Assembly: GCA_029255685.2 (NCBI GenBank)
Contig: CM055314.2
Span: 5,908,399 to 5,972,398, forward strand
Origin: Silene conica
Lineage: Eukaryota; Streptophyta; Magnoliopsida; Caryophyllales; Caryophyllaceae
Direction of reading: 5' to 3'
DNA length: 64,000 nucleotides
Below, piece by piece: positions 45,644 through 58,125 of this stretch; position 1 is the first letter of the stretch, and every line of letters begins with the position of its first letter. The notes below the pieces were generated by a model that was not told the origin of the DNA, did no database searches, and saw only the letters and a program-made list of their open reading frames with translations. The position numbers and the translations under genes are program-made.

Positions 45644-47291
45644 GCTTGCAACACAACCGACCATTTGGTAATTTTCCTGGTGATGATGGCCGCCTTCCTC
45701 ACAGAATGCAGTTTGAAAAACCGCTCAGAAATGATATTGGAGGTAGATGTCCTGAATGATGGATAGGTACTACTACATCCATTCCGATAGGCTGAATTAT
45801 GCAGAATTTTGAAAAAAGGTAAGACATCCGATTGGAATGGAGTAAGTACGATATTTATACATAATAGTAGCCTCGAGCTTGGTTCGTAGTCTAAAGGGCT
45901 GCATATTGTATGGAATGTTGCTGTATATAGTGAAGTGCACATCCATCTAATTTTCCGTTTCCCTCGTAAAATTGATCTTGATGAGGTTTGATGGGCTCGT
46001 ATCGAGGTGTTTGCATTGTGCTTACTGTATGTGACTTCTTTGTGCATAAAAATACACATGGACTTTATGAAGTATTTGACTGCGTTTTGCGAGCATGATA
46101 TGATAAACTTTGTATGTCGGCTTATCGAGTCAGGTCATTATCAGATCATGCACGAAAATCAGTCTAGTACGAATGTGACAAATCGGAAGTACTCTTATTA
46201 GTTTGTCGTCGAGACGATTTAGTCTTCTGAAGATCAGGCAATTCATGTCTGCTATCTCGGCATCTCTATTCCAATGTAAGACGATATACCGTATAATAAA
46301 ACACTTTACAGCGATCTTATGCAAGATTAACGGATTCGAAAAACCTTCCACATCCATGACAAAAGGAGATTCTCAACTTGATGCAATCACTCAACCATGC
46401 AAGTAGCATATGCCAATAATAGCCAGCAAAAAATAGTCAGCCACTTTTCCACTTGAATACTTTGCAATATGGATGGTCCTCCCTCAATGTTTACTCCACT
46501 TTCATACATGTGGAAGGCTTTTAAATGTAGAGCATATGCCCTAGCCCTCAACAAAATGTACACACTAGTTGCATATTGTGTCGTCAAAAGATAGTCATGA
46601 TCTGAATTCAAATACGTCAGTTAAATCTGGTAAGTTAACCCTCTTTCAAAGAATTGGCTCATACCCGACTTGCCACTCGAACTGAGGACCTAAGCAGGCA
46701 ATAATCAAGCTTGATTCAACCCGAATGTTTATGATTATGAACTGATCATCATTCTCAAATAACTTGAAAATAACAGACTTAGAATAACCTGAACTTACAT
46801 GCGCGGACCGAATTCTTCCAAATTCGGAAATGAGTCGGCTCGAAGGACCAACCCACCCGACCCGGTTGACCAATTTACCTACAGGTCCACCGACATGATA
46901 CATTCGCTTTTATCGACTTACTTTACACAATAAATAAAAAATAAAAAATTCTTCTTCAAAATTTATCGCTTTTAAGATTCCCTTTAGCTAAATAAACTCA
47001 AATTTTCATTGAAGACGGACACTAAATGGATAGTGTCTTGTCACAATGTGCAAGTTGTAGTATCATGTGCTTTATTTTTTTCCACCGGCTCTCGCACTTG
47101 CTTTATTATGAGAGAAAAGTATTGATTTGGACTCTTTGCTAAATAAAATGGTTATTTGTCACAACAAAACAATATTCATTTTTCCTCCAAATCCACTACA
47201 AAAACTCTATTCCCCCAACATCATTAATTCCAAATAGTTTTATTTATTGTACTTCCCAATTTCATTAAACAACAAAAAAACCTTAAAAACC
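45644..47291. other. FPP 3' flank and ATP sulfurylase upstream region
   Basis: The first ~400 bases are probably the FPP 3' UTR. Nothing coding is recognisable after that. GACGGACACTAAATGGATAG and the following ~110 bases (47010-47120) resemble small-element remnants. The last 100 bases before 47292 are C/A-rich, as in plant leaders. Confidence 0.4.
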
Positions 47292-47853
47292 ATGTCTTTC
47301 ACCATTAAATCACACAATTCAAGCTACCAAAATTTCCAAACATTTACAGTTTTACACCCAAAAACCCCATTAAAAATCTCCCAAATTACATCTTCAAAAA
47401 ACCCTTATTTTTCAATCAAAGTTATAAACTTTCTTCAATTTCAAAACAATTAACAATGTCTACACCTCAATTAACCAAAAGGGTAATTAAAAGTTCATTA
47501 ATTGACCTAGATGGTGGTAAATTAATTGATTTAATTGTACCTAAAAATGAGAGGGAATTAAAGACTAATTTAGCTCAAAATTTGCCTAAAATTAGGCTAA
47601 ATAAAATTGATTTAGAATGGGTTCATTTTTTTTTTTTTTGGTAAATAAGACGTGGGCGAGAGCCCAGCTACAAACAGAAAGCTAAAAAGAAAACGACCGA
47701 AAAAGACAGAAAACGAACAAAAGCAAAAACATCAACTTGAAAACTACGAACTAACGAAAACAAACACTACGTTGTTCCATCATCAGGGACTAGTCGAGGC
47801 CAGGCCACACCCCTGGCATCAGAATCAATAAGCCTTCTAAGGGGAGGAGGTGT

Positions 47854-50800
47854 CTACTCCGGTTCGAAAATTAGGAGATGGTTTTCTTGTTCCACTCCCA
47901 GATTAGCCAGCCAATCGGCACAAGAGTTCGCCTCACGATAAATATGAGTTATATCCGCCTGCCATTCTGTGTCATAAAAGAAGGCTCTGCATTGTTGAAT
48001 AAGGTGGGAGTTTGCAGTAGGTAGTAGCTCCGTCCCCAAGTTTTTCATGAATCCCTCAATCACCTTCGAGTCTGTTTGGATACAGACGCGAGGGTATTTC
48101 CTTTCTATAGCAATCAGAAGGCCTCTCCGGAGGGCCATTAATTCTGCTCTTGTGACGGTGGCTATTCCCAATTTCTCAGCAAAAGCTACAATCTCCTTTC
48201 CCGTACTATCCCTTATGATCCCTCCTGCTCCAGCTACACCTGGATTCCCCTTCGATGCTCCATCTACATTCAGCACTACCCAATCCACAGGAGGTGCACA
48301 CCACCTAATGGTAATCTCTTTACGGCGGGAAGTCGTACCAAGGGTAATCAAGTCCCTGGTATCTTTCGCCTCCAGAACTTCACGAATACGATCCGTGAGA
48401 GCATTATAAAAATTAGTAGGGATAGTCTCAGGGTGATTAAAGACCCTACAATTCCGCCAGCGCCATATCCACCAAACAATTACCGCGAAAGTAGTAGCCC
48501 AGTGTTCCGCTTCTCCTCGGCCCCTCTTATTAATATTGCAAATAACCCATTCCTTAATATTAGAAGGTGAATCAAACCACGCTGAGTTGGTTATAGGGAA
48601 TCGGTTCCATACCATTCGAGCCTTGGGGCAGTCCCTCAAAAGATGTATCGTTGTTTCCTCTATTGCTGGACACTCTCTACAGCAAGGATCCTCTGTAAAT
48701 CCCCTCTTAGCCCGATTGACATTCGACATTATCCTATCATGCATTAAGAGCCATAGGAACAAACGCATCCTCTGCGGCGCCCAGGTAGACCAGGGTAGTT
48801 TCCAGTAGGAGCTCGAATCCTGTCTAGGCATTTTGCGAATTAGCCTAATAGCTGACTTGACCGAAAAGAACCCCGAGGGAGTTTCTGCCCAAAAGAACTT
48901 ATCAGTATTTGCTTCTCCAGGAACCACTTCAAACGAGGCAATCGTTTGTAGTATCTCGGTAGGTAGGATATCGGCAAACAGTTCCCATTTCCACCCCATC
49001 TCGTCGTCCCAATACTCCGCGACATTCATAGCCTGCATTTCGTCTGGGATCTCATATTCCGTATAGTGCTCCAGTGGAATCTCAGTTGCCCATTTGTGCT
49101 TCCAGAACAAAGTCGAGATTCCATTGCCTATGTTCGACCCGAGTCCTTGTTTCAGAATTTCAGCTGCTTCGACAATCCCCCTCCAAACATCAGAACAATC
49201 TTGACGAGGTTCAAACATATCCATATCGCATCGGCCTTTGGTGTACTTGTGCCTTAATACCCGCGCCCAAAGCGAGTTCGGATCCTTTAGAATTCGCCAT
49301 CCTAGTTTAGCCATAAAGGCGCTGTTCACTTGGCGCATTGATCGAAGTCCTAAACCCCCATTGTCCTTTTCATTAGTGACCATATCCCACGAAACCAAGC
49401 TAAGCCCTCGGGAATCTCGATCTCCACCCCATAGAAACCTCCGCGATTTTTTGTCCAATTTACACAAACACTCCTCAGTAAGAACGCCAATTGCATTGCA
49501 TAAGATGGTAAGGCATTTAAGGTTGACTGAATTAGAGTAGCTCTTCCTGCCATAGACAAGCCCCTCGATTTCCATCCTGTTAACCGTTTGTCTACTCGCT
49601 GAATAACATGCTCAAATGTCTCCTTAGTTACTCGCCCATGTAGAGTTGGCATTCCAAGATAAGTACCTAGGTTGTCTGTACTTTGGATTCGTAGTGCACC
49701 CACAATAGCCTCACGTAGCTCTTCATGCGTATTTGGTGAGAAATAAATTTTTGATTTTTCCCGCGAAATCCGTAAGTCCGAGGCAGCACAGAAACGTTGT
49801 ATAGCATTATTATTGATAACATCGTTTGTTCCACACTAGCTTCTGTAAATAGAATAATAGCATCCGCGAAGAAAAGGTGCGTAAGTATCGGTCCAGTTCG
49901 ACAAGTCGAGAATCCCTTCCAATTACCGTTGAGGTGCTCATGGACTATAATTTGGCTTGGCTTTTCCATACAGATTGTAAAGAGATATGGGGATAGCGGG
50001 TCACCTTGTCTTATACCCCGTGTGGGAGCAAAAAATTCAGTCACTTCCCCATTCCATAGCACATTCAAAGTTACTTAGTAAATAAGCTTCATAATGATTC
50101 TTACCAATTTTAAAGGGAGCCCCATATCCAGGAGACAGTGATTCAGAAAAGGCCATTCAAGTTTATCATAGGCTTTCTCTAAATCGAGTTTCAGAACCAT
50201 GAATCCTTTTCGCCCTTTCTTCTTCCGCATTGAGTGGAGGGCCTCTTGCACCAGGATAATATTATCTGTAATCTGACGTTGAGGTACAAAACTTGCTTGA
50301 ACCGGATTAATAAGAATCGGTAAAACTGGTTTTAGTCTGTTCACAATCATCTTGGTAATCAATTTATATGTTACGTTGCACAAGCGAATCGGTCGAAATT
50401 GAGTTACCAAGTGGGGATTATCGATTTTTGGAATAAGGGCGAGGAAGGCTTCGCCAATTCGTTCCGGTATAGCTTCCTCATTCAAAACGCCCAACACCAT
50501 TCTCTCTAAGCTCGGACGCACTGTTTCCCATTGGGATTGGTAAAATAAAGCTTGATATCCATCGGGCCCTGGGGCTTTGAACGGTGACATTTGTTTCAAC
50601 GCACTTTGGATTTCCGTTACCGAGAACTCTCTTGCCAATATACGAGTTTCATTGACCGACAGCGCTGGATAAAAATTCGACAGAATGCCCTCGAGTCGAC
50701 ATTCAACATTATCACCCGCGAATAAAGATTTAAAATATGTCAGCACCATGTTTCGAACCTCTGACTCCTCCCATATCCAATTTCCCTCTCCATCTTGAAG

Positions 50801-52252
50801 GGCCTCAATTCTGTTGTGCTTCCTTCGAATAATGGTGCTTAAGTGGAAAAGGCGCGTATTTCTATCTCCATCGCAAATCCGCTCCATTCGCGACTTCTGA
50901 AACCACAACATTTCCTCCTCGCGTAAGATTTGGTCTATTTGGGCTCGCAATTTCACTTCCAGTTTGAGTAAGTAGTACTTGTTCGGATTTTTCAGCAACT
51001 TTTGAACTCCCAGTAACCGTTTCTCCAGTTCCGCTTTTCGAGTAAAAATATTACGTTAAATTTCATTGTTCCATTTTTGCAGTTTCTTGGTAAAAGAAAA
51101 GATGAACGGGATTAGTTCAACCTCATTGTCCCAGTTTTCCGCTACGAAGTCCTCAAATTTATCGTGGGAGAGCCAAGAAGCGTGAAAACGAAACGGACGA
51201 TTGATATTTTGAACTGGCGCGAATCCGTTTGTGCTCACCATAATTGGACAGTGATCGGATTGATTTTGCACTAAGTGCCTCAACGAACCCTCTTCAAACA
51301 TAATTCTCCAATCCGCGTTACATATAGCCCGGTCAAGTCTGGCCCATTGTCTCGTGTCCTCGGACAATCCCCGCGCCCAAGTATATTCTGGCCCCGAAAA
51401 ATCAAGTTCCACCCAATTGTTTCGCTCAAACCAAGCATTGAAATTGTTGCATCGTCTTCTCATACTGTCACTTTGGCTGTTCCTTTCAGAAAGATATCTA
51501 GTATCATTAAAGTCTCCCATCGCTAACCAAGGCTTGTTATGAGACCAGGCAAATTGTTCGAGCTCCCGCCAAAGATCCTCTTTTTTTATCGAGTCGGGAC
51601 TGGCGTAGATGGCCGAAAAGTACCATGGTAATTCTCCTGTTCTCGAAATTTCTACTGTAATATGTTGCGAGTTGTGGATTAAGGGCGTGACTGTTACTTC
51701 CTCGTTTTTCCAAAACAGCCAAATACCGCCTGTGAAACCCTCTGCTTCCACTCGTGTTTTTCCCCCGAAGTTTATTTTATCACAGACTCTTTGAGCGGTC
51801 TCGCCGCTGATGCGAGTCTCAACTAAAGCCAGCACCTGCGGACGGTTTACTCTTATGAGTTCTTTCAACATAGCTAGAAAACTCGGACTTCCAGCCCCTT
51901 GCACATTCCAAGTCATTAGACTTAAGGGAGGACAGGTATTTAAATGATTAGGAAATCGATCCATTAAAAACTTGGGTATAGATGGTAGCGAGGACAGAAA
52001 AGCCTCAGAGAGCCGTGTGAGTGTCATCATCACCATTGGTGATACTTTGGCCTCCAGAAAGAGGTCCGGCGTGATCGTCACCGGGGGCAAAAACGTTGTG
52101 ATCTCGAGCTCCATGGTGTGCACTAGCGGTATAGCCGTCGCCATATCCGGTCCCATCATTGGTAATGTCAAGCAAGGGTATTGAGACAGTGGGATGGTTG
52201 AATGGCGGGTTACGGGGATCCGGAGCGGGTCGAAGAGAGTCGTCATCTTCAC
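47854..52252 (-). pseudogene. LINE ORF2 (endonuclease, reverse transcriptase, RNase H), broken
   Basis: Frames in order on the minus strand: 52252-51056 with an exonuclease-endonuclease-phosphatase domain (MTWNVQGAGSPSFLAML, LALVETRISG, AMGDFNDTRYLSERNS, QSDHCPIMVS); 50998-50075 and 50068-49667 with reverse transcriptase (SPFKAPGPDGYQALFYQ, RPIRLCNVTYKLITKMIVNR, FVPQRQITDNIILVQEALHS, LKLDLEKAYDKLEWPFL, GIRQGDPLSPYLFTICME); 49703-49350; and 49575-47854 with a zf-RVT region and RNase H (VLNVDGASKGNPGVAGAGGI, VTRAELMALRRGL, IQTDSKVIEG, ITHIYREANSCADWLANLG). At least three frame breaks separate them. The catalytic FADD box is LFFADAIILF, so its second aspartate is alanine. Confidence 0.9.
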
Positions 52253-54074
52253 GAAGCAGGGGTTTTGGACTGTGGTGGGTCGATTTTTTGTGAATTTTCG
52301 AGGTTGAAATACGGTATGTAGGGTATGAATTTTTTCGGTTGATTTTTAGAGTTGCTCTTTGTGTGTTGATTCTATGGGCAATAGTATATTTATTAAGAGG
52401 CATAGAGATTGAGTTTTGGTAAGATTCTAAATTCTCCTTATTATTGTTATTTCCTATCTTTTCCATATCTTTGCCAGGAAGGAAAGAATTTCCTTTGGTT
52501 AGAATTTGGGTAGCATTAGGAATAGGAAATTTTGTAGGATTACCTAAATTATCAATATGACTTGGTTTCCTTGGGATTTCCTTTGATGAGTACTTAGCAA
52601 AATTTCGAGCAAACGTAGAGGCTCCAACCGTATTACCTGGTAATGGCACTTCGTTCTCGCGTATCTTTGGCACTCGAGGTTGTCTATTCGCGTCAGTAAT
52701 ACTTCGTCCTGCATCCGCCTCACCTTCAGTCCTATGGATACTAGTAACGGGTACTTCCACCAGCCCACTTGAATCCCCGTTCGCTCCTTGCTCAGTGTTA
52801 TCCACAATTTCGAGTGCTGAGAATCTCGAACCCACACCTTCACCTTGTTTTAAACTTTTTGTCCCCTGGTTTCTGTTTAGGCTATTTTGGATGGGTTTTG
52901 CTTGCGCTAAATTTGGAGATTTCTTTCGGATTGGTTTTTTCACATGCATCCATTCCCCAAAATTTTCGACAAAGTCAGTAGGCATCCCAGTTCGTCCTAC
53001 TGAGTAGTCGCAATGTACTCTCTGTTCAGTCTCCCCCTCTTGCGCTTCACGTGGGGCTGGAAAAGACGGACAATTGGAATCAATATGTCCCAATTTTCCG
53101 CGTTTGTAGCAAATTTGCCTTAACCCTTCGTATTGGATGATCCAAATCTTACCATTCAGACGAAACTTCGAAAGCAGGGGCTTAGTTAGGTCTACTTCCA
53201 CACTCATTCGTATAAATTGGCCACGCTCAGCATTGATTGTCGGTCTATCAATGCGGATGACTCGTCCTACTTTACTTCCTATCTTCCTAAGTATGTCCTC
53301 ATGATAATATTCCACGGACAACCTCGGGATACGGATCCAAGTTGTGAGGTATCGAATGGGTTCATCCGTACCTATGAAATTGGGTACCCATTTTCGAATC
53401 GTGAGATAATGGTCCCCAATCATCCAAGGTCCTCCAGTTAAAACAAAGTCGTAATCTGCTTTATTCGTGAACCGAACAACGTAGTATCCGCATCCAACAT
53501 CAGTGAATATGACATCTCCATTAATAGCCCATTTCCTCTTTAATTGTCTAACTAAAGAAAAGTGGCCAATACTCTTGTCAAACATTTTAATGATTAGCGA
53601 ATTCCTCCAATTATTTCTGATGACCATTTTTTCTTGTTTAGTCAGGAGGATGGTAGGGCAAAGAGGGTCGTTCCCCGTGATCGGGTCCTAAATATCATCA
53701 TCAGAGGTATCATCATAGACTTCATTATCGACTACATTAAACGTTTGATTAGGAATTAAGGAAAACGAGGGACCTGTACCTTTATTTAACGAGTCCTTGT
53801 ATGACATCCCTGCTCCAGGGCCTATGTTGTGGCATCCCATCGGTGCAGCCCCGTTCGCCGCCTGTACTCGTTGAGCATCTTCTGTTTCGCCTATTCACTT
53901 TTGTATGTCATCGTGCTCTGGCGGAGGAAAAGTATTGGGTACGAAGGAACAATCCACATCTATCGACATGGATTGCGTGCCTCCGTCATCTAATTGATTC
54001 ATCTTACATTCTTTTGTCGATATCTCGGATTTTTCATTATCTGTAGGATGGCTGCTAGTAGGGTTTTTTTCCAT
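52005..54074 (-). pseudogene. LINE ORF1 (gag-like DUF4283 and zinc-knuckle protein), broken
   Basis: A first frame starts at 54074 (MEKNPTSSHPTDNEKS) and stops at 53895, so the N-terminus is cut. From 53627 a 540-residue frame carries DUF4283 features (DVIFTDVGCGYYVVRFTNKA, DFVLTGGPWMIGDHYLTIRK, WIRIPRLSVEYYHEDILRKI) and VEVDLTKPLLSKFRLNGK. The zinc knuckle reads CYKRGKLGHIDSNC: the second zinc cysteine is arginine. A long low-complexity tail follows and overlaps the start of ORF2. Confidence 0.85.
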
Positions 54075-54333
54075 GCTAGTAGGGTTTTTTTCACACAGAA
54101 TGGGTTCATGTGTTAAGTGAAGGTTGGGCAAGTCCTTTAAATGGGTTTATGAGAGAAAATAAGTATTTGCAAAGTTTACATTTTAATTGTTTAAGGTTGA
54201 ATAATGGAGATATTGTTAATATGTCTTTGCCTATTGTTTTGGCTATTGATGATGTTGTTAAGGAGGAAATTGGGTTATCTAATGATGTTTCTTTGGTTGG
54301 TCCTAATGGTGATTTGATTGCTATTTTGAAAAG

Positions 54334-54640
54334 GTTTGTAAATTGGTCATTGCCCCGTCTCGATTATTTGTTTACCTTTTATTTATTTATTGCGAAGATT
54401 ATTTTAAATTAGGGAGCAAATTGGTTGGTAATTGATAATGATAACGATAGGACGTTATCTCATTTTCCGTTTAACTATTGTTGCTTAAATTATGTTATTT
54501 GCATGTTGTTTGATCATGGTGATTAGAATATGAATTTACTATGTTGTTATATTCATGAAATTGGCTTGTGTTTTTATTTTAAGCTATGTGATTGTATGGT
54601 ATATTGGTAGAGGACTGGATTTATTCCGATCATTTGTTTA
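54334..54640. other. Start of the former ATP sulfurylase intron 1
   Basis: AT-rich non-coding sequence after the exon's donor site. No further exon recognised. Confidence 0.4.
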
Positions 54641-55624
54641 TTTTTGATTAAAATTCTAGTCAGAGTGAATATAGTGGTAAACAAATGGTTGGGAAGGAGA
54701 ATTTCATCGCTGTTATTGTACACTGAGCTGATCTCTCTGGGTGTGCTAGTCCCTTTTACTATGGCCCTATGGGTAATGATTTACCTTTGATTGAAATTCT
54801 CGTCACAGTGAATATAAAGGTAAACAAATGGTTGGGACGGAGAATTTCTGTGGGGAATATAGGCCCTAAAACATGAAGGATTATAACGAATTTTACAGTT
54901 ATGAATTATGGTCATAAGATAATTAAAAACATGAAAAAGAATACAACCTTTGGTTCTTGTGCTAAAGGCCTAAGAACAGGAATTAAAGCAAATTCCCTCC
55001 TATAACTTGCACCCAAGACTTGATTGAGACGATGCCGCGTGTGCTAGAAATACCCTCCAATTGCCTTGCAATATGGGGAGAGCTTTTGTGAGTTTTGATG
55101 TGAGATCTGAGTTTTGGGAAAAGAATGTTCTCAAAACCCTAATTCTTGTGATTATGAATTAACCAGTAGTTGACAAAAGGAGAACAACTCTCCTTTTGTA
55201 ACCTCATGGGTCGGCCGAATGGGTATTTGGTGAGGGTGGGCCTTTCCACTCTCATCTTTTTCCAGTTCATGATTCGACCCGATTTGCTAAATATTATTCG
55301 CGGGTTTTATTTATAAATCGCACACGTGTTATCAGATATTAATGCAGTCGATGTATTAATAATGGTCTGATAAAATTACGATGTTGTATAATTACCCAAA
55401 TTAATATAACTGTTTATATTAATACGCGAATACAATATTTAATTAAATACGAATTAATCATGTAATCCGTTTTAGCTAAAATTATTTAATCCGTATTAAA
55501 TAATAATCCCAACATCTTATTGACTAATTTAATAGTCAATACCTCTGACTAACTGTTTAGTCGTATCCGGCATAAATGTGACTGTATTTTCATACCTTCA
55601 CATCTCTCAAACGTGTCCTATAGG

Positions 55625-58125
55625 TGTAATACCACGTAGCTTCATAGTTCGTGATAATGAGTTCACTTATGTTAATTGTCTTATTATGGTGTTTTAGGTT
55701 TCGGGCCTATATAAGTATGTGATATAGGTTGTAAGCACGGTGATATATGTGTGTGGTTGAACTTCGGGACGAAGTTCATTTTAAGGGGGGAAGACTGTAA
55801 TACCTCGTAATTTTATTATAATAGTTGGTAATTATTTTACGAGCGATAGTACTTGAACGTTTATATTCGATAATTAAAATTATCGAAGGCATGTTTTATA
55901 TTTTATATTTTATTGGTATATATATATATATTATATATATATAGTTATCGTTGATGTCGATGGTAAAATTATATTATATATTCGATAGTGATCGAGCTAG
56001 TGTATATCACGTGTAACGGTATGGCTATTAGGCCTTGGTGGGACTCGAAATGGGGACCTAGACTACCAAAGGTTGTTAACATGTTATGTCGTTAAGGGGG
56101 TTCGAACCTGTGACCAGTTGGAGCTTGGTACTGGGCCTCGATTTGAGTAAAGAGCAAATAGCCCATTGTGATAATTCACAATCACAGCAGTCACAAGCCG
56201 TCATATTTGAGGCATGTTTTTACCCTAACCCTAACTGAGAATTCACAACCCAACTATACACAACCCTAGCCGACACAGCAGAGGGGAGGAAGGAGTCCAG
56301 CACGGTGGTCTAAACCTAAACTAGGGTGGTTCGTTCTGGCCAAGAGTCGGGTATGTTCACCATAGATCCGTTAACTTTGTGTATGTTACTGTTTTATAAC
56401 TCGTTTTTTTTATGGGTTCGTGGGTTGTCGGTTCTGGGTCTTTGTGTTTTTGGGTAGAGGGTTATTGGGTGGTGCGTGTGGTGGAAACAGGGGGTTTCGT
56501 CGGGAGGTTGAATGAGAGTGTCAGAGAGTTTTGGTCTTACTGGTGGTCGGGGGTTGTTTGGGATGGTATCACCGCCGACTAGGGGGAGGTCTATGCGGTG
56601 ATACCAGGGTGGTTGTAGTCGTCGGATGTTCGTGGTGGTGTTGGTGGTGAGTGAGGTCGGTGTAAGGCATGGCAGTGGTGGTTCCAGGGGTTGTCGTGGA
56701 GGCTGCTGAGAGGGCAGTGTACAGGGGGTGGTGAACCAGGCCCTGCAAATGGCTCTGGTGCACCTCGCCGGCAACAAACGAAGGGTTGCTGGTGGTCGAG
56801 GGTGTAGCCGGTAGTCAGGGGTACAGGGGCGGTGGTTGCTGGCGGTCAGGAGGTGGCGCGCGGTGGTGAGAAGAGGTCTTGGAGTCGCGGGTTTGTGTGT
56901 GTCGGGTTTTTGGGGTGGTTGGTGTTTTTTTTTTTATTGTTATTATTTTTATTATTATTATTATTATTCCTTATTATTATTGTCATTTATTGGTATTATT
57001 ATTATTATCAATATTCTTATTAATAATGTTGTTGTTTTGCATATTAAAACACCATAATTATAATTAGTAAGTTAGTGTTGATGCATAGTTATGTTACCAC
57101 TATTTTGTAACAATCCTATTATTGTGTTATCTATTATTATTAGTGATGTTTGTAGTTCCTAAAGTTAATTTATTCAAGGGACTTTACGAGTCAGAAAGTT
57201 ACTATTCTAGGAAAGTTACAATTTTGGGAAAGTTTCTATTTTGGGAACTTTCCAATTTGAGAAGTTGCTATATTCGGCATTTTGTTACGATTCTAAGTAT
57301 AGGATGAGGTAAAGATTGTAGTCGTTGAATAATATATGTTTAGGTGACGGTTTCCGCGGGGAACATCTTTCGGAGCTTTTGACTGTCTTTCTGCAAGTTG
57401 AGGTAAGGGAAATACGATGTATTTTATAATGATTACTCTGTTGTTATTGATGATAATCATGATTATTTTATATTAATACTTGATTGGTATATTATGATAT
57501 TTGATTATATATTCTGCGATACGTTATGAGGTGATGAGAAATGGGCGATGTGATCGGTGCGGAGTTATTGGGCGATGTGATCGGTGCGGAGTTATTGGGC
57601 GATGTGATCGGTGCGGAGTTATTGGGCCTTGTGATCGGTGCGGAGTTAATGGGCCTTTTGATCGGTGCGGAGTAATGGGCCTTGTGATCGGTGCGGAGAA
57701 TAATGAGTCTTGTGATACGGAGTGGAGATGTTTGACCTTCTATTTATTATAATGTTTGCTTGTTTACCTTTCTTCTACTCAACCTCGTGGTTGACCCTGT
57801 GTATTCGTGTGACACCTACAATGATCCGGAATGGGGAGTAGATTTTACAGGAAAGAGACAGTTGAGCTAGGAGCTGGGACGGGAATGAGAGATGCGGACT
57901 TGGGACCGACTTAGATCTATATCACATATAGAGTAGTCGCCAGTTGTACTTTTATTCTTACGTGTAGTCTTTGTAACATCAAAGTTTAAATTCTATCGGT
58001 TTTATATAAAACACTTTGTATTGTTTTACTTTGTTATGCACTACCTCGGACTTTCCGAGATGGTAACAGCTCTATTTATTCGAGAATGTCTTGCTAAAGG
58101 CTCTTGAATAAATGGGGGTGTTACA
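55625..58125 (+). mobile_element. Internally deleted gypsy-type element: short 5' stub, polypurine tract and long 3' LTR
   Basis: The target-site duplication is ATAGG (55620-55624 and 58126-58130). The left end TGTAATACCACGTA matches the start of the right LTR (TGTAATACCTCGTA at 55796), after which an internal 3' piece follows. That piece contains GAACTTCGGGACGAAGTTC and the polypurine tract TTAAGGGGGGAAGAC, just before the LTR. The 3' LTR, 55796-58125, is 2330 bp and ends GGGGGTGTTACA. The purine tract and preceding motif are typical of Tekay-like chromovirus retrotransposons. Coding domains are gone. Open frames inside the LTR (56394-56777 minus, 56832-57057 plus) are low-complexity and not credible genes. 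Confidence 0.8.
57547..57706. repeat. 27-bp tandem repeat inside the gypsy LTR, about six copies
   Basis: The unit is GATGTGATCGGTGCGGAGTT plus ATTGGGC. The first three copies are identical and later ones drift (CCTTGTGATCGG, CCTTTTGATCGG). It lies in the U3-like part of the LTR, upstream of the likely transcription start. Confidence 0.88.

Larger units (their letters stand above)
47627..54096 (-). mobile_element. L1-type LINE, essentially full length, inserted in an ATP sulfurylase exon
   Basis: The element runs on the minus strand. Its poly-A tail is the T run 47627-47639 and its 5' end is at 54096. The 13-bp duplication AGAATGGGTTCAT lies on both sides (47614-47626 and 54097-54109). Length is 6470 bp. 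It carries an ORF1 (DUF4283/zinc knuckle) and an ORF2 (endonuclease, reverse transcriptase, zinc-binding region, RNase H), both decayed. The 5' end shows a short duplication of AAAAAAACCCTACTAGC-type sequence around the first ATG. Confidence 0.95.
47292..54333 (+). pseudogene. APS: ATP sulfurylase first coding exon, split by a LINE
   Basis: ATP sulfurylase makes adenosine 5'-phosphosulfate from sulfate and ATP, the first step of sulfate assimilation in plastids. Frame 47456-47626 reads LIDLDGGKLIDLIVPKNER...LPKIRLNKIDLEWVH. After 6.5 kb the same frame resumes at 54110 with VLSEGWASPLNGFMRENKYL, LHFNCLRLNNGDIVNMSLPI and VLAIDDVVKEEIG...LVGPNGDLIAILK. It ends at a donor AAAAG|GTTTGT (54333/54334). 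Removing the insert and one copy of the 13-bp duplication restores a continuous exon. The plastid transit region probably starts at the ATG at 47292, but that frame ends at a TAA (47452-47454). The conserved frame runs back only to a stop at 47306, with no ATG before 47456, so a small indel is likely as well. Exons encoding the catalytic part (IYKHHKEERIARTWG onward) are not seen in the remaining 9.7 kb. The gene is almost certainly non-functional here, unless the LINE insertion is absent in the other allele. Confidence 0.88.

Noticed and set aside
48047..49540. Several plus-strand open frames of 60-120 residues inside the LINE
   Set aside because: They are antisense shadows of the LINE RNase H and reverse-transcriptase coding strand.
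56394..57067. Open frames in the gypsy LTR, including hydrophobic runs of Phe/Tyr/Leu
   Set aside because: Caused by TTATTATTA-type microsatellite and G/T-rich sequence within an LTR; no domain recognisable.
57547..57706. Regular 27-bp repeats that might suggest a CRISPR-like array
   Set aside because: The units abut with no unique spacers and lie inside a plant LTR; it is a simple tandem repeat.
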